Below are positions 18,116-27,116 of a DNA stretch of 64,000 nucleotides, piece by piece. The DNA is from Stenotrophomonas maltophilia. GTDB lineage: Bacteria; Pseudomonadota; Gammaproteobacteria; Xanthomonadales; Xanthomonadaceae. The translations under genes were made by a program, and so were the position numbers. Location of the stretch: positions 62,001 through 126,000 of the forward strand of contig NZ_SRHZ01000024.1 of NCBI RefSeq assembly GCF_004684085.1, in the 5' to 3' direction. Every line of letters begins with the position of its first letter. Within the stretch, counting starts at the first letter, position 1. The notes beneath the pieces were generated by a model. The model was given only the letters and a program-made list of their open reading frames with translations. It did no database searches and was not told the DNA's origin.

Positions 18116-18757
18116 ATCCACGCATGGCGTGGATCTACGGAAGAGCGCCATGCATCGGTGGGTACCGACCGTTGGTCGGCACGCATCGGTATCAATCATT
18201 CGCCGCAGACAGCAGAGCACCGTGCATTCCAGCGGCGACAGGTATCAGTAGATCCACGCCATGCGTGGATGACGGTGCACACATCGGGATCAATCATTCG
18301 CCGCAGACAGCAGAGCACCGTGCATTCCAGCGGCGACAGGTATCAGTAGATCCACGCCATGCGTGGATGACGGTGTGTGCCGACCGTTGTTCGACACACA
18401 TCGGGATCAATCATTCGCCGCAGACAGCAGAGCACCGTGCATTCCAGCGGCGACAGGTATCAGTAGATCCACGCCATGCGTGGATGACGGTGGGTGCCGA
18501 CCGTTGGTCGGCACGCATCGGTATCAGTCATTCGCCGCAGACAGCAGAGCGCGGTGCATTCCAGCGGCGACAGGTATCAGTAGATCCACGCCATGTGTGG
18601 ATGACGGTGTGTGCCGACCGTTGTTCGGCACACATCGGGATCAATCATTCGCCGCAGACAGCAGAGCACCGTGCATTCCAGCGGCGACAGGTATCAGTAG
18701 ATCCACGCCATGCGTGGATGACGGTGGGTGCCGACCGTTGGTCGGCACGCATCGGGA
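18116..18757. repeat. Tandem SMAG array carrying copies of the proC 3' end
   Basis: This gene-free region is a tandem array. GTAGATCCACGCCATGCGTGGAT palindromes start at 18248, 18346, 18463, 18580 and 18697, giving periods of 98, 117, 117 and 117 bp, with an inverted copy at 18116-18138. Each unit also has a second palindrome (GCCGACCGTTGGTCGGC or a GTTGTTC variant) and a 20-bp segment, TCAATCATTCGCCGCAGACA, identical to the reverse complement of the last codons of proC. The second palindrome alternates between two variants from unit to unit. The first unit lacks it through a 19-bp deletion. No open reading frame here is credible. Confidence 0.9.
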
Positions 18758-19579
18758 TCAATCATTCGCCGCAGACAGCGCCTGCCCGCGCACCTGCGCG
18801 GCACGCAGTGCGGTATCCACCAGCGCTTCGAAACCACCGGCCTGGAAGCTCTCGATCGCGGCCTGCGTGGTGCCGTTGGGCGAGGTCACGCGGCGGCGCA
18901 GTTCGGCCGGGCTCTCGCCGGCCTCATCCAGCATGCGCGAGGCGCCCAGCAGGGTCTGCACCACCAGCGTGCGCGCGGCGTCGGCCGGCAGGCCCTGGGC
19001 AATACCCGCCGCTTCCATCGCTTCGGCCAGCAGGAACACATAGGCCGGTCCGCTGCCGGACACCGCAGTGACCGAATCCATCAGCGACTCGCTGTCGATC
19101 CACACCGTGCGCCCGGCACTGGCCAGTACCTGTTCGGCCTGCGCGTGCTGCTGCGCATCCACCGATGGTGTGGCGTACAGGCCGGTCACGCCGGCGCCGA
19201 GCAGGGCGGGGGTGTTGGGCATCGCGCGCACCACTGGCAGGTTGCCGCCCAGCCAGCGTTCCAGCTGCGCGCTGGTGATGCCGGCGGCGATCGACACCAC
19301 CAGCGGCCGGCTCGCCTGGGCCAGTGCCTGCAGCGACTGGCAGACATCGCGCAGCACCTGCGGCTTCACCGCCAGCAGCCAGGTGCGGCCCTGCGCGGCG
19401 GCATCGGCGGCGTTGTCGTGCACCTGCACGCCGAAGTCTGCAGCCAGCGACGCGCGCAATGCGGCCACCGGTTCGGCCACGTGGATGTGCGAGGCCGGCA
19501 CGCCCTGGCGGATCAGGCCGGCGATCAGGCTGCGGGCCATGTTGCCGCCGCCGATGAAGGTGATGGAATCAGCTGCCAT
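18758..19579 (-). CDS. proC: Pyrroline-5-carboxylate reductase
   Basis: A 273-residue cytoplasmic enzyme that reduces 1-pyrroline-5-carboxylate to proline with NAD(P)H. The N-terminal Rossmann motif is FIGGGNMARSLIAGL. The C-terminal signature begins SGSGPAYVFLLAEAM and continues to the TSPNGTTQAAI region. Length is normal. It is transcribed leftward after yggS with an 18-bp gap, a very common pairing. Its last six codons and stop are reused as part of the tandem array directly downstream. Confidence 0.97.
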   Translation of the reverse strand: MAADSITFIGGGNMARSLIAGLIRQGVPASHIHVAEPVAALRASLAADFGVQVHDNAADAAAQGRTWLLAVKPQVLRDVCQSLQALAQASRPLVVSIAAGITSAQLERWLGGNLPVVRAMPNTPALLGAGVTGLYATPSVDAQQHAQAEQVLASAGRTVWIDSESLMDSVTAVSGSGPAYVFLLAEAMEAAGIAQGLPADAARTLVVQTLLGASRMLDEAGESPAELRRRVTSPNGTTQAAIESFQAGGFEALVDTALRAAQVRGQALSAAND

Positions 19580-19597
19580 GGAAGTCTCCTTGAAATG

Positions 19598-20275
19598 TCA
19601 GGCCGGGCGCGGGCGCGCGCCGAACAGGGCGGTGCCGATGCGCACCAGGGTGGCGCCCTCGGCGATGGCTTCGGCGTAGTCGCTGCTCATGCCCATCGAC
19701 AGCGTGTCGACCTGTGCGTGCCGGGTGGCCAGTGACTGGAAAAGTGTGCGCATGCGCACGAACGCATCCCGACGGCGCTCTGCCTCGGGCCACGGTGCGG
19801 GAATTGCCATCAGGCCGCGCAGGCGCAGCAGGGGTTCGGCGGCAATCGCGGCGGCCAGCGTGTCCACATCCTCAGGAGCACAGCCGTGCTTGCTGGATTC
19901 GTCGTCGATGTTGACCTGGATCAGCACGTTCAGCGGGCCGCGCGTGGCCGGGCGATGGCGCGCCAGTGCGGTCACCAGCTTGGGCCGGTCCACGCTCTGC
20001 ACCCAGTCGAAATGGCTGGCCACGGCATCGGCCTTGTTCGACTGCAGGTGGCCGATCAGGTGCCATTCCAGCGCCAGGTGCTGCAGCGCCTGCATCTTGG
20101 CCAGCGCTTCCTGCACGTAGTTCTCGCCGAAGGCGTGCTGGCCCTGTGCGGCCAGCGCGGCCACGGCGTCGGCCGGCTGGGTCTTGGACACCGCCAGCAG
20201 GCGTGGATCGGGCCTGCCCGCGGCCTCGGCGGCGGCATGCAGGTTGCTCAGGATCTGGGGCAGGGGAGTGGCCAC
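19598..20275 (-). CDS. yggS: PLP homeostasis protein YggS (PLPBP family)
   Basis: A 225-residue single-domain protein with a fold-type III PLP barrel. The PLP lysine lies in LLAVSKTQPADAV near residue 31, followed by FGENYVQEA and HLIGHLQSNK, all family signatures. YggS has no known enzymatic activity; it binds PLP and influences vitamin B6 and amino-acid metabolism. It is upstream of proC in the same direction and divergent from pilT, an arrangement conserved in many gammaproteobacteria. Confidence 0.95.
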   Translation of the reverse strand: MATPLPQILSNLHAAAEAAGRPDPRLLAVSKTQPADAVAALAAQGQHAFGENYVQEALAKMQALQHLALEWHLIGHLQSNKADAVASHFDWVQSVDRPKLVTALARHRPATRGPLNVLIQVNIDDESSKHGCAPEDVDTLAAAIAAEPLLRLRGLMAIPAPWPEAERRRDAFVRMRTLFQSLATRHAQVDTLSMGMSSDYAEAIAEGATLVRIGTALFGARPRPA

Positions 20276-20362
20276 GTAACGCGTTCCGTTGAATCAGGAG
20301 GCTATACTGCCGCCCGGGGAAAGATCCTTCCAGTCGAAGCCGTTATTGGGGAGTAGCCGCTC

Positions 20363-21400
20363 ATGGATATCGCCGAGCTGTTGGCGTTTTCCGTAAAGAA
20401 CAAAGCGTCCGACCTGCATCTGTCCGCAGGCCTGCCGCCGATGATCCGCGTGGACGGCGACGTTCGCCGGATCAACATCCCAGCCCTGGACCACAAGCAG
20501 GTCCATGCGCTGGTGTACGACATCATGTCCGACAAGCAGCGCCGCGACTACGAGGAATTCCTCGAAGTGGACTTCTCCTTCGAGATCCCGTCGCTGGCGC
20601 GCTTCCGTGTGAATGCGTTCAACCAGAACCGTGGCGCCGGTGCGGTGTTCCGTACCATTCCGTCCGAGGTGCTCACCCTTGAGGACCTGGCCTGCCCGCC
20701 GTTGTTCCGCGAAGTGATCCAGCAGCCGCAGGGCCTGATCCTGGTGACGGGCCCGACCGGCTCGGGCAAGTCGACCACGCTGGCGGCGATGATCGACTAC
20801 ATCAACAAGAACGAATACGGCCACATCCTCACCGTCGAGGATCCGATCGAATTCGTGCACACCTCGCAGAAGTGCCTGATCAACCAGCGCGAAGTGCACC
20901 GCGATACGCATGGCTTCAATGAAGCGCTGCGCTCGGCGCTGCGTGAGGATCCGGACATCATCCTGGTCGGCGAACTTCGCGACCTGGAAACCATCCGCCT
21001 GGCGTTGACCGCCGCCGAAACCGGCCATCTGGTGTTCGGTACCCTGCACACCAGCTCGGCGGCCAAGACCATCGACCGCATCATCGACGTGTTCCCGGCC
21101 GGCGAAAAGCCGATGGTGCGCTCGATGCTGTCCGAATCGCTGCGCGCGGTAATCTCGCAGGCGCTGCTGAAGAAGGTCGGTGGCGGTCGTACCGCAGCGT
21201 GGGAAATCATGGTCGGCACCCCGGCCATCCGCAACCTGATCCGTGAGGACAAGGTGGCGCAGATGTACTCGGCCATCCAGACCGGCCAGCAGTACGGCAT
21301 GATGACCCTGGACCAGCACCTGCAGGACCTGGTCAAGCGCAGCCTGATCACCCGCAACCAGGCCCGCGAGTACGCCAAGGACAAGCGCCTGTTCGAGTAA
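20363..21400 (+). CDS. pilT: Type IV pilus retraction ATPase PilT
   Basis: A 345-residue secretion-superfamily hexameric ATPase that powers pilus retraction for twitching motility. Walker A reads TGPTGSGKST, the Asp box follows, Walker B is in PDIILVGELRD, the His box in GHLVFGTLHTSSA, and the PilT-specific AIRNLIRE motif is near residue 290. Length matches the family (about 344). GGGGAG at 20348-20353 precedes ATG 20363. A TATACT at 20303-20308 is a candidate -10. Followed by pilU after 100 bp. Confidence 0.97.
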   Translation: MDIAELLAFSVKNKASDLHLSAGLPPMIRVDGDVRRINIPALDHKQVHALVYDIMSDKQRRDYEEFLEVDFSFEIPSLARFRVNAFNQNRGAGAVFRTIPSEVLTLEDLACPPLFREVIQQPQGLILVTGPTGSGKSTTLAAMIDYINKNEYGHILTVEDPIEFVHTSQKCLINQREVHRDTHGFNEALRSALREDPDIILVGELRDLETIRLALTAAETGHLVFGTLHTSSAAKTIDRIIDVFPAGEKPMVRSMLSESLRAVISQALLKKVGGGRTAAWEIMVGTPAIRNLIREDKVAQMYSAIQTGQQYGMMTLDQHLQDLVKRSLITRNQAREYAKDKRLFE

Positions 21401-21500
21401 GGCGGGGTAGCAACGGGGCGGCGTGCGCCAGTGCGCCGCCGTTCCCGCGCCGTTTCCTCAACCGACCGTTTCCTGGTACATGCCCCATTGGGAGCCCGCC

Positions 21501-22643
21501 GTGAACACCACCGCGACCACCATCGATTTCACTTCGTTCCTTAAACTGATGGCGCACCAGCGCGCCTCGGACCTGTTCATCACCGCCGGCATGCCGCCGG
21601 CGATGAAGGTCAATGGCAAGATTTCGCCAATCACGCAGACCCCGCTCACGCCGCAGCAGAGCCGCGACCTGGTGCTGAACGTGATGACGCCGGCACAGCG
21701 CGAAGAGTTCGAGAAGACCCACGAGTGCAACTTCGCCATCGGCCTGTCCGGTGTCGGCCGCTTCCGCGTGAGCTGCTTCTACCAGCGCAACCAGGTGGGC
21801 ATGGTGCTGCGTCGCATCGAGACGCGCATTCCGACCGTGGAAGAACTGAGCCTGCCGCCGATCATCAAGACACTGGCGATGACAAAGCGCGGCATCATCC
21901 TGTTCGTCGGCGCCACCGGTACCGGTAAATCGACCTCGCTGGCGGCGATGATCGGTTATCGCAACCACAACTCGACCGGCCACATCATCACCATCGAAGA
22001 TCCGATCGAGTTCGTGCACAAGCACGAGGGTTGCATCATCACCCAGCGTGAAGTCGGCATCGATACCGACAGCTGGGAAGCCGCGCTGAAGAACACCCTG
22101 CGCCAGGCGCCGGACGTGATCATGATCGGCGAGGTGCGTACCCGCGAAGGCATGGACCACGCCATCGCGTTCGCCGAAACCGGCCACCTGGTGCTGTGCA
22201 CCCTGCATGCCAACAACGCCAACCAGGCGATGGACCGCATCGTCAACTTCTTCCCGGAAGACCGCCGCAACCAGCTGCTGATGGATCTGTCGCTGAACCT
22301 CAAGGGCGTGGTCGCGCAGCAGCTGGTGCCATCGCCCGATGGCCGCTCGCGCAAGGTGGCGATGGAGATCCTGCTGGGCACGCCGCTGGTGCAGGACTAC
22401 ATCCGCGATGGCGAGATCCACAAACTGAAGGAAGTGATGAAGGACTCGGTCCAGCTGGGCATGAAGACCTTCGACCAGAGCCTGTTCGAGCTGTACCAGG
22501 CCGGCGAGATCAGTTACGAGGACGCGCTGCGTTACGCCGACTCGCAGAACGAGGTGCGCCTGCGCATCAAGCTCAGCCAGGGCGGCGACGCGCGCACCCT
22601 GTCGCAGGGGCTGGATGGCGTGGAGATCTCCGAGATCCGTTGA
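21501..22643 (+). CDS. pilU: Type IV pilus retraction ATPase PilU
   Basis: A 380-residue PilT paralogue that assists retraction under load. Walker A is GATGTGKST, the His box GHLVLCTLHANNA, and the C-terminal tail is long, as in PilU. I chose the GTG at 21501 because GGGAG stands at 21490-21494 and the resulting length agrees with known PilU proteins of about 380. The open frame extends upstream to 21423, but that segment has no family resemblance. Transcribed with pilT. Confidence 0.95.
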   Translation: MNTTATTIDFTSFLKLMAHQRASDLFITAGMPPAMKVNGKISPITQTPLTPQQSRDLVLNVMTPAQREEFEKTHECNFAIGLSGVGRFRVSCFYQRNQVGMVLRRIETRIPTVEELSLPPIIKTLAMTKRGIILFVGATGTGKSTSLAAMIGYRNHNSTGHIITIEDPIEFVHKHEGCIITQREVGIDTDSWEAALKNTLRQAPDVIMIGEVRTREGMDHAIAFAETGHLVLCTLHANNANQAMDRIVNFFPEDRRNQLLMDLSLNLKGVVAQQLVPSPDGRSRKVAMEILLGTPLVQDYIRDGEIHKLKEVMKDSVQLGMKTFDQSLFELYQAGEISYEDALRYADSQNEVRLRIKLSQGGDARTLSQGLDGVEISEIR

Positions 22644-22663
22644 TTCGTTGACCTGCGCTTTTC

Positions 22664-22717
22664 GTAGAGGCGAGCTTGTTCGACCCGGGAAGAACAGTCG
22701 AGCAAGCTCGACTCTAC
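22664..22717. repeat. SMAG-type inverted pair after pilU
   Basis: Two facing GTAGAG-CGAGCTTG palindromes (GTAG at 22664, CTAC ending at 22717) form a likely terminator stem for pilTU. A further dyad, ACCGACTGCCATCCAGTCGGT (22754-22774), lies between it and the next gene. Nothing else is recognised in this gap. Confidence 0.7.
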
Positions 22718-22755
22718 GGGCGGCACCTCCGCGCATTGATGAATTCCAGTCATGA

Positions 22756-23814
<1,059 letters not shown>

Positions 23815-23825
23815 CCACCGGGTGG

Positions 23826-23882
23826 TTGCGGACCGTTGGTAGGTGCGGACCGTGGGTGGTGGGTGCGGACCGTTGGTCCGCA
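23826..23882. repeat. Degenerate SMAG-like repeats
   Basis: Three partial copies of a TGCGGACCGTTGGT motif, the last being the perfect palindrome GTGCGGACCGTTGGTCCGCAC, between convergent genes. They look like eroded SMAG palindromes of the GCGGACC subtype. Confidence 0.55.
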
Positions 23883-23893
23883 CTCCTCAACCC

Positions 23894-24790
23894 TCACCCC
23901 ATGGGCCCACGCAGCGCATCAAGCACCGTGCGCATCGCCACGGTGACGTGGCGGCGCGACGGGTAGTACGCGTAGTAGCCATCGAAGTGCGGGCACCAGT
24001 CGTCCAGCACCGACTGCAGGCGGCCGTCGTCCAGCATCGGTTGCACCTGGTCTTCCGGCAGCCAGGCCAATCCGCTGCCGGCCAGCGCAGCCGCGCGGGT
24101 CATGCCCATGGTGTTGAAGGTCCACTGGCCGCTCACGCGCACGCTCAGTTCGTTGCCGTCCTGGCCGAAATCCCACGGCATCAGCCCGCCATGCGTGGGC
24201 AGGCGCAGGGTCACGCAGTTGTGGTCTGCCAGCTCGTTCGGATGCCGTGGTACCACATGCTGGCGGAAGTAGCTGGGTGCACCGACCACGCGCATGCGCA
24301 GCGGCGGGCTGATCGGTACCGCGATCATGTCGCGCGCCAGCCGCTCCCCCAGGCGGATGCCGATGTCGTAACGCTCGGCCACGATGTCGGCCAGCCCGTA
24401 GTCGGCAGCCAGTTCCACCTTCAGGTCCGGATACTGCAGCAGCAGAGGCGCCAGCCGTGGCCACGCGATGTACTCGGCGGCATGGCCGGTGGCATTGATG
24501 CGGATGGTGCCGGCCGGGCGTTCGCGATACTCGGCCAGCGCGGCCAGCCCGTCCTCGATCTCGGCCAGGCGTGGGCCAAGTGTTTCAAGCAGGCGGGCGC
24601 CGGCTTCGGTGGTGGACACGCTGCGGGTGGTGCGGGTCAGCAGGCGCACGCCCAGGCGCTGTTCCAGGCCGCGCATGGCATGGCTGAGCGCGGACTGGGA
24701 CACCCCCAGCTGGGCAGCAGCCTTGGTGAAGCTGCCCTCGCGGGCGACGTGGACGAAGGCCTGCAGGTCGTTGAGGTTTTCGCGGGGCAT
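23894..24790 (-). CDS. LysR-family transcriptional regulator
   Basis: A 298-residue LysR regulator. The start MPRENLNDLQAFVHVAREGS (24790) gives the canonical N-terminal HTH (FTKAAAQLGVSQSALSHAMR). Upstream in-frame codons cover a SMAG element and were excluded. The effector domain resembles that of regulators of quinone or aldehyde reductases. The adjacent convergent aldo/keto reductase is a possible target, though divergent layout is more usual. Divergent from the DUF4287 gene. Confidence 0.9.
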   Translation of the reverse strand: MPRENLNDLQAFVHVAREGSFTKAAAQLGVSQSALSHAMRGLEQRLGVRLLTRTTRSVSTTEAGARLLETLGPRLAEIEDGLAALAEYRERPAGTIRINATGHAAEYIAWPRLAPLLLQYPDLKVELAADYGLADIVAERYDIGIRLGERLARDMIAVPISPPLRMRVVGAPSYFRQHVVPRHPNELADHNCVTLRLPTHGGLMPWDFGQDGNELSVRVSGQWTFNTMGMTRAAALAGSGLAWLPEDQVQPMLDDGRLQSVLDDWCPHFDGYYAYYPSRRHVTVAMRTVLDALRGPMG

Positions 24791-24818
24791 GCTGGGATCA
24801 TACGGCTCCCTGGAACCT

Positions 24819-24841
24819 GTAGATCCACGCCATGCGTGGAG
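24819..24841 (+). repeat. Single SMAG palindrome
   Basis: GTAGATCCACGCCATGCGTGG core, one copy, in the divergent region between the LysR gene and the DUF4287 gene. Confidence 0.75.
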
Positions 24842-24926
24842 GGATGCCAATGCACGCTCGAAAGGCCTGTCGATTTCCCATACTCCGGTTCGTCGTATCG
24901 GTACATCCAACGCAAGGAGCTTCCGC

Positions 24927-25139
24927 ATGAGCACTGACACCCAGCCCAAGGGCCCGGCCTCGTACTTCCCCTCCATCGAGAAGACCTATGGGCAGCCGGT
25001 CGCCTACTGGTTCGGGCTGCTGGCAGGGAAGAAGGGCCTGAAACACATGGAACTGGTCAGCTTCCTGAAGAGTGAACATGGGCTGGGCCATGGCCATGCC
25101 AACGCGCTGGTGGCGCACCATCTGGCCGGCAAAGGCTGA
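24927..25139 (+). CDS. DUF4287 domain small protein
   Basis: A 70-residue protein starting MSTDTQPKGPASYFPSIEKT, with AAGGAG at 24914-24919, seven bases before the ATG. The sequence YFPSIEKTYGQPVAYWFGLL and the tail LGHGHANALVAHHL are the DUF4287 signature. It is a cytoplasmic all-helical protein of unknown role, sometimes fused to DUF5655 in other bacteria. The frame continues open upstream, but the ribosome site and domain start fix the beginning. Confidence 0.85.
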   Translation: MSTDTQPKGPASYFPSIEKTYGQPVAYWFGLLAGKKGLKHMELVSFLKSEHGLGHGHANALVAHHLAGKG

Positions 25140-25234
25140 GCAGGCAACTCCGCGCTGAACGGTTGTCGGCGGCCTCGCCGCACGGGATGCAGGGGCGGGC
25201 AGACTGAGTGTCCATCCTCAGGCAGGACGCCCGC

Positions 25235-25684
25235 ATGCAGGTCACGCTGGAAGCGATCACCCCCGACAACTACGAGGCGGTGTGCGACCTCGACGTCAGT
25301 GAGGCGCAGCAGGGCTTCGTGGCCAGCAATACCTGGTCGCTGGTGCAGGCGGCGTTCCATCCCGGCTACCAGACCCGCGCCATCCGTGCCGATGGCGAGT
25401 GGGTCGGATTCTTCATGTGGGTGCCGGAGACGCCGCAGCGGATGTCGATCTGGCGCTTTATGGTCGATCAACGCTGGCAGGGCCGTGGCATCGGTCGACG
25501 CGCGCTGGAGCTGGCGCTGGCGCAGATCCGGGGCACACCCGGGCTGGCCGAGATCGAGATCTGCTACAACCCGCGCAATCCGGTGGCCGGCGCCTTCTAC
25601 GGCAGCTTCGGATTCGTCGAGACCGGGATGGACGACGACGGAGAGGACATGCTGGCCGTGCTGCCAGCAGTTGTCCCGGAATAA
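25235..25684 (+). CDS. GNAT-family N-acetyltransferase
   Basis: A 149-residue acetyl-CoA-dependent transferase. Motif A, the acetyl-CoA pyrophosphate loop, reads QRWQGRGIGRRAL, and the C-terminal NPVAGAFYGSFGFVETG segment is motif B. The ATG at 25235 (MQVTLEAITPDNYEAV) is preferred over an upstream GTG at 25208. It resembles SpeG/RimI-like spermidine or amino-group acetyltransferases of the YkwB type, but the acceptor cannot be named. Confidence 0.88.
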   Translation: MQVTLEAITPDNYEAVCDLDVSEAQQGFVASNTWSLVQAAFHPGYQTRAIRADGEWVGFFMWVPETPQRMSIWRFMVDQRWQGRGIGRRALELALAQIRGTPGLAEIEICYNPRNPVAGAFYGSFGFVETGMDDDGEDMLAVLPAVVPE

Positions 25685-25776
25685 CCTGAATGGGCGAGGG
25701 TGGCTGAACGATTTCATCTGCAACTGTCATGCAGATCGTGTCTAATACCGGTCCCCACCTGCTGTTCCCCACCCGA

Positions 25777-26484
25777 ATGTCCCTTCCCTCCCATGGCCCA
25801 GCGCCGTGCGACGACGCTGACGGCCACCTGGTCACCGCTGGTCCGCTGACCCCGCCGCCCGACAGTGCCGGCACCACCGCCGATGAGAAAGCGCTGCGCC
25901 ACTCGATCGCCGAGGACGTGCAGGGCATGGTGCTGGCCACGATGGTGGCCTCGCTGGGCCTGGCCATCTTCGCCAAGGGCGGGCTGATGATCGGCGGCAT
26001 GGCCGGCATGGCGTTCCTGCTGCACTACTCGATGGGCTGGAACTTCGGCCTGGTGTTCGTGCTGGTCAACCTGCCGTTCTACTGGGTGGCGCTGCGACGC
26101 ATGGGCTGGGAATTCACCCTGAAGACCTTCGCTGCGGTCACCGCCTGCGGTGTGCTGACCGATCTGCTGCCGCGCTGGATCGACTTCTCGCACATCAACC
26201 CGCTGTATTCGGCGATCGTGGGTGGTGCGTTGTCCGGCCTGGGCATCCTGTTCTTCATCCGCCACCGTGCAAGCCTCGGTGGCATCGGCATCCTGGCGGT
26301 GTACCTGCAGCGCACCCGTGGCTGGAGCGCGGGCAAGGTGCAGATGTCCTACGACGCCTGCCTGATGGTGGCCGCGTTCTTCGTGTTGTCGCCGTCGAAG
26401 GTGCTGTACTCGGCCATCGGCGCGGTGGTGCTCAGCCTGGTGCTGATGTTCAACCACCGCCCCGGTCGCTACATGGGCGTGTGA
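25777..26484 (+). CDS. YitT-family inner-membrane protein
   Basis: About 235 residues with five to six TM helices after a polar N-terminal stretch of about 50 residues. The glycine-rich ASLGLAIFAKGGLMIGGMAGMA and the later LGGIGILAVYLQR fit the YitT/DUF161 membrane family, seen widely but of unsettled function. ATG 25777 is taken as start; an upstream ATG at 25729 is possible, and neither has a strong ribosome site. A solitary gene. Confidence 0.8.
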   Translation: MSLPSHGPAPCDDADGHLVTAGPLTPPPDSAGTTADEKALRHSIAEDVQGMVLATMVASLGLAIFAKGGLMIGGMAGMAFLLHYSMGWNFGLVFVLVNLPFYWVALRRMGWEFTLKTFAAVTACGVLTDLLPRWIDFSHINPLYSAIVGGALSGLGILFFIRHRASLGGIGILAVYLQRTRGWSAGKVQMSYDACLMVAAFFVLSPSKVLYSAIGAVVLSLVLMFNHRPGRYMGV

Positions 26485-26533
26485 TCGCGCTCTCCGCGTT
26501 CGCCGGGAACGTGTAGATCACCCGCAGCATGCA

Positions 26534-26556
26534 GTAGAGCCACGCCATGCGTGGCT
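26534..26556 (+). repeat. SMAG palindrome variant
   Basis: GTAGAGCCACGCCATGCGTGG palindrome between convergent genes; a partial GTAGATCA copy lies just before it at about 26513. Confidence 0.7.
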
Positions 26557-26570
26557 GGCACGGACGCCGA

Positions 26571-27116
26571 TCAACCGGCGGCGGCCTGCACCCACGGCGG
26601 CGACAACTTCAGCAGCCGCGCATGCACCGGGCAATCCTCGGCGTGCGCACCGGGCAGGTAGCCCAGGCTCATCAGGAACTCGCCGGTGATCTCGCCGCCG
26701 GTGAAGCGGAACGTCTTCTTGAACAGCTTCACCCAGTCGGCCTTGCTGCGCGGGTGGTGCGCGTCCAGCCACGCCGCGAAGCTGCCATGGCTGGCCCGCA
26801 GCTGCTGGATCACCTGCGCGTTGTGGATCGCCGCCAGCACCTTCAGCCGGTTGCGGATGATGCCCGCGTCCGACAGCAGGCGTTCGATGTCCTGCTCGGC
26901 ATACGCCGCCACGCGGTCCACATCGAAGCCGTCATAGGCGGTGCGGAAGCCCTCGCGCTTCTTCAGGATCGTCTCCCAGCTGAGGCCAGCCTGGTTGATT
27001 TCCAGCACCAGCCGCTCGAACAGTTCGCGCTCGTCACGCTGCGGGAAGCCGTACTCGTTGGCGTGGTAGTAGTCGTGCACCGGATGGCCCGGGGCGATGA
27101 GGCAGTAGCCGCTCAT
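26571..27116 (-). CDS. tag: DNA-3-methyladenine glycosylase I
   Basis: A 181-residue base-excision-repair enzyme of the Tag family that removes 3-methyladenine from DNA. Typical features are the N-terminal HDYYHANEYGFP, the core LSWETILKKREGFR with the helix-hairpin-helix region, and paired zinc ligands (Cys5 with the C-terminal HAEDC). Length is close to E. coli Tag (187). The start codon overlaps the stop of the upstream membrane-protein gene by four bases (ATGA), so it is translated from that message. Confidence 0.93.
   Translation of the reverse strand: MSGYCLIAPGHPVHDYYHANEYGFPQRDERELFERLVLEINQAGLSWETILKKREGFRTAYDGFDVDRVAAYAEQDIERLLSDAGIIRNRLKVLAAIHNAQVIQQLRASHGSFAAWLDAHHPRSKADWVKLFKKTFRFTGGEITGEFLMSLGYLPGAHAEDCPVHARLLKLSPPWVQAAAG

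Noticed and set aside
18116..18757. CRISPR array at the proC repeats
   Set aside because: The repeats are contiguous 98-117-bp units without unique spacers, and no cas genes are present.
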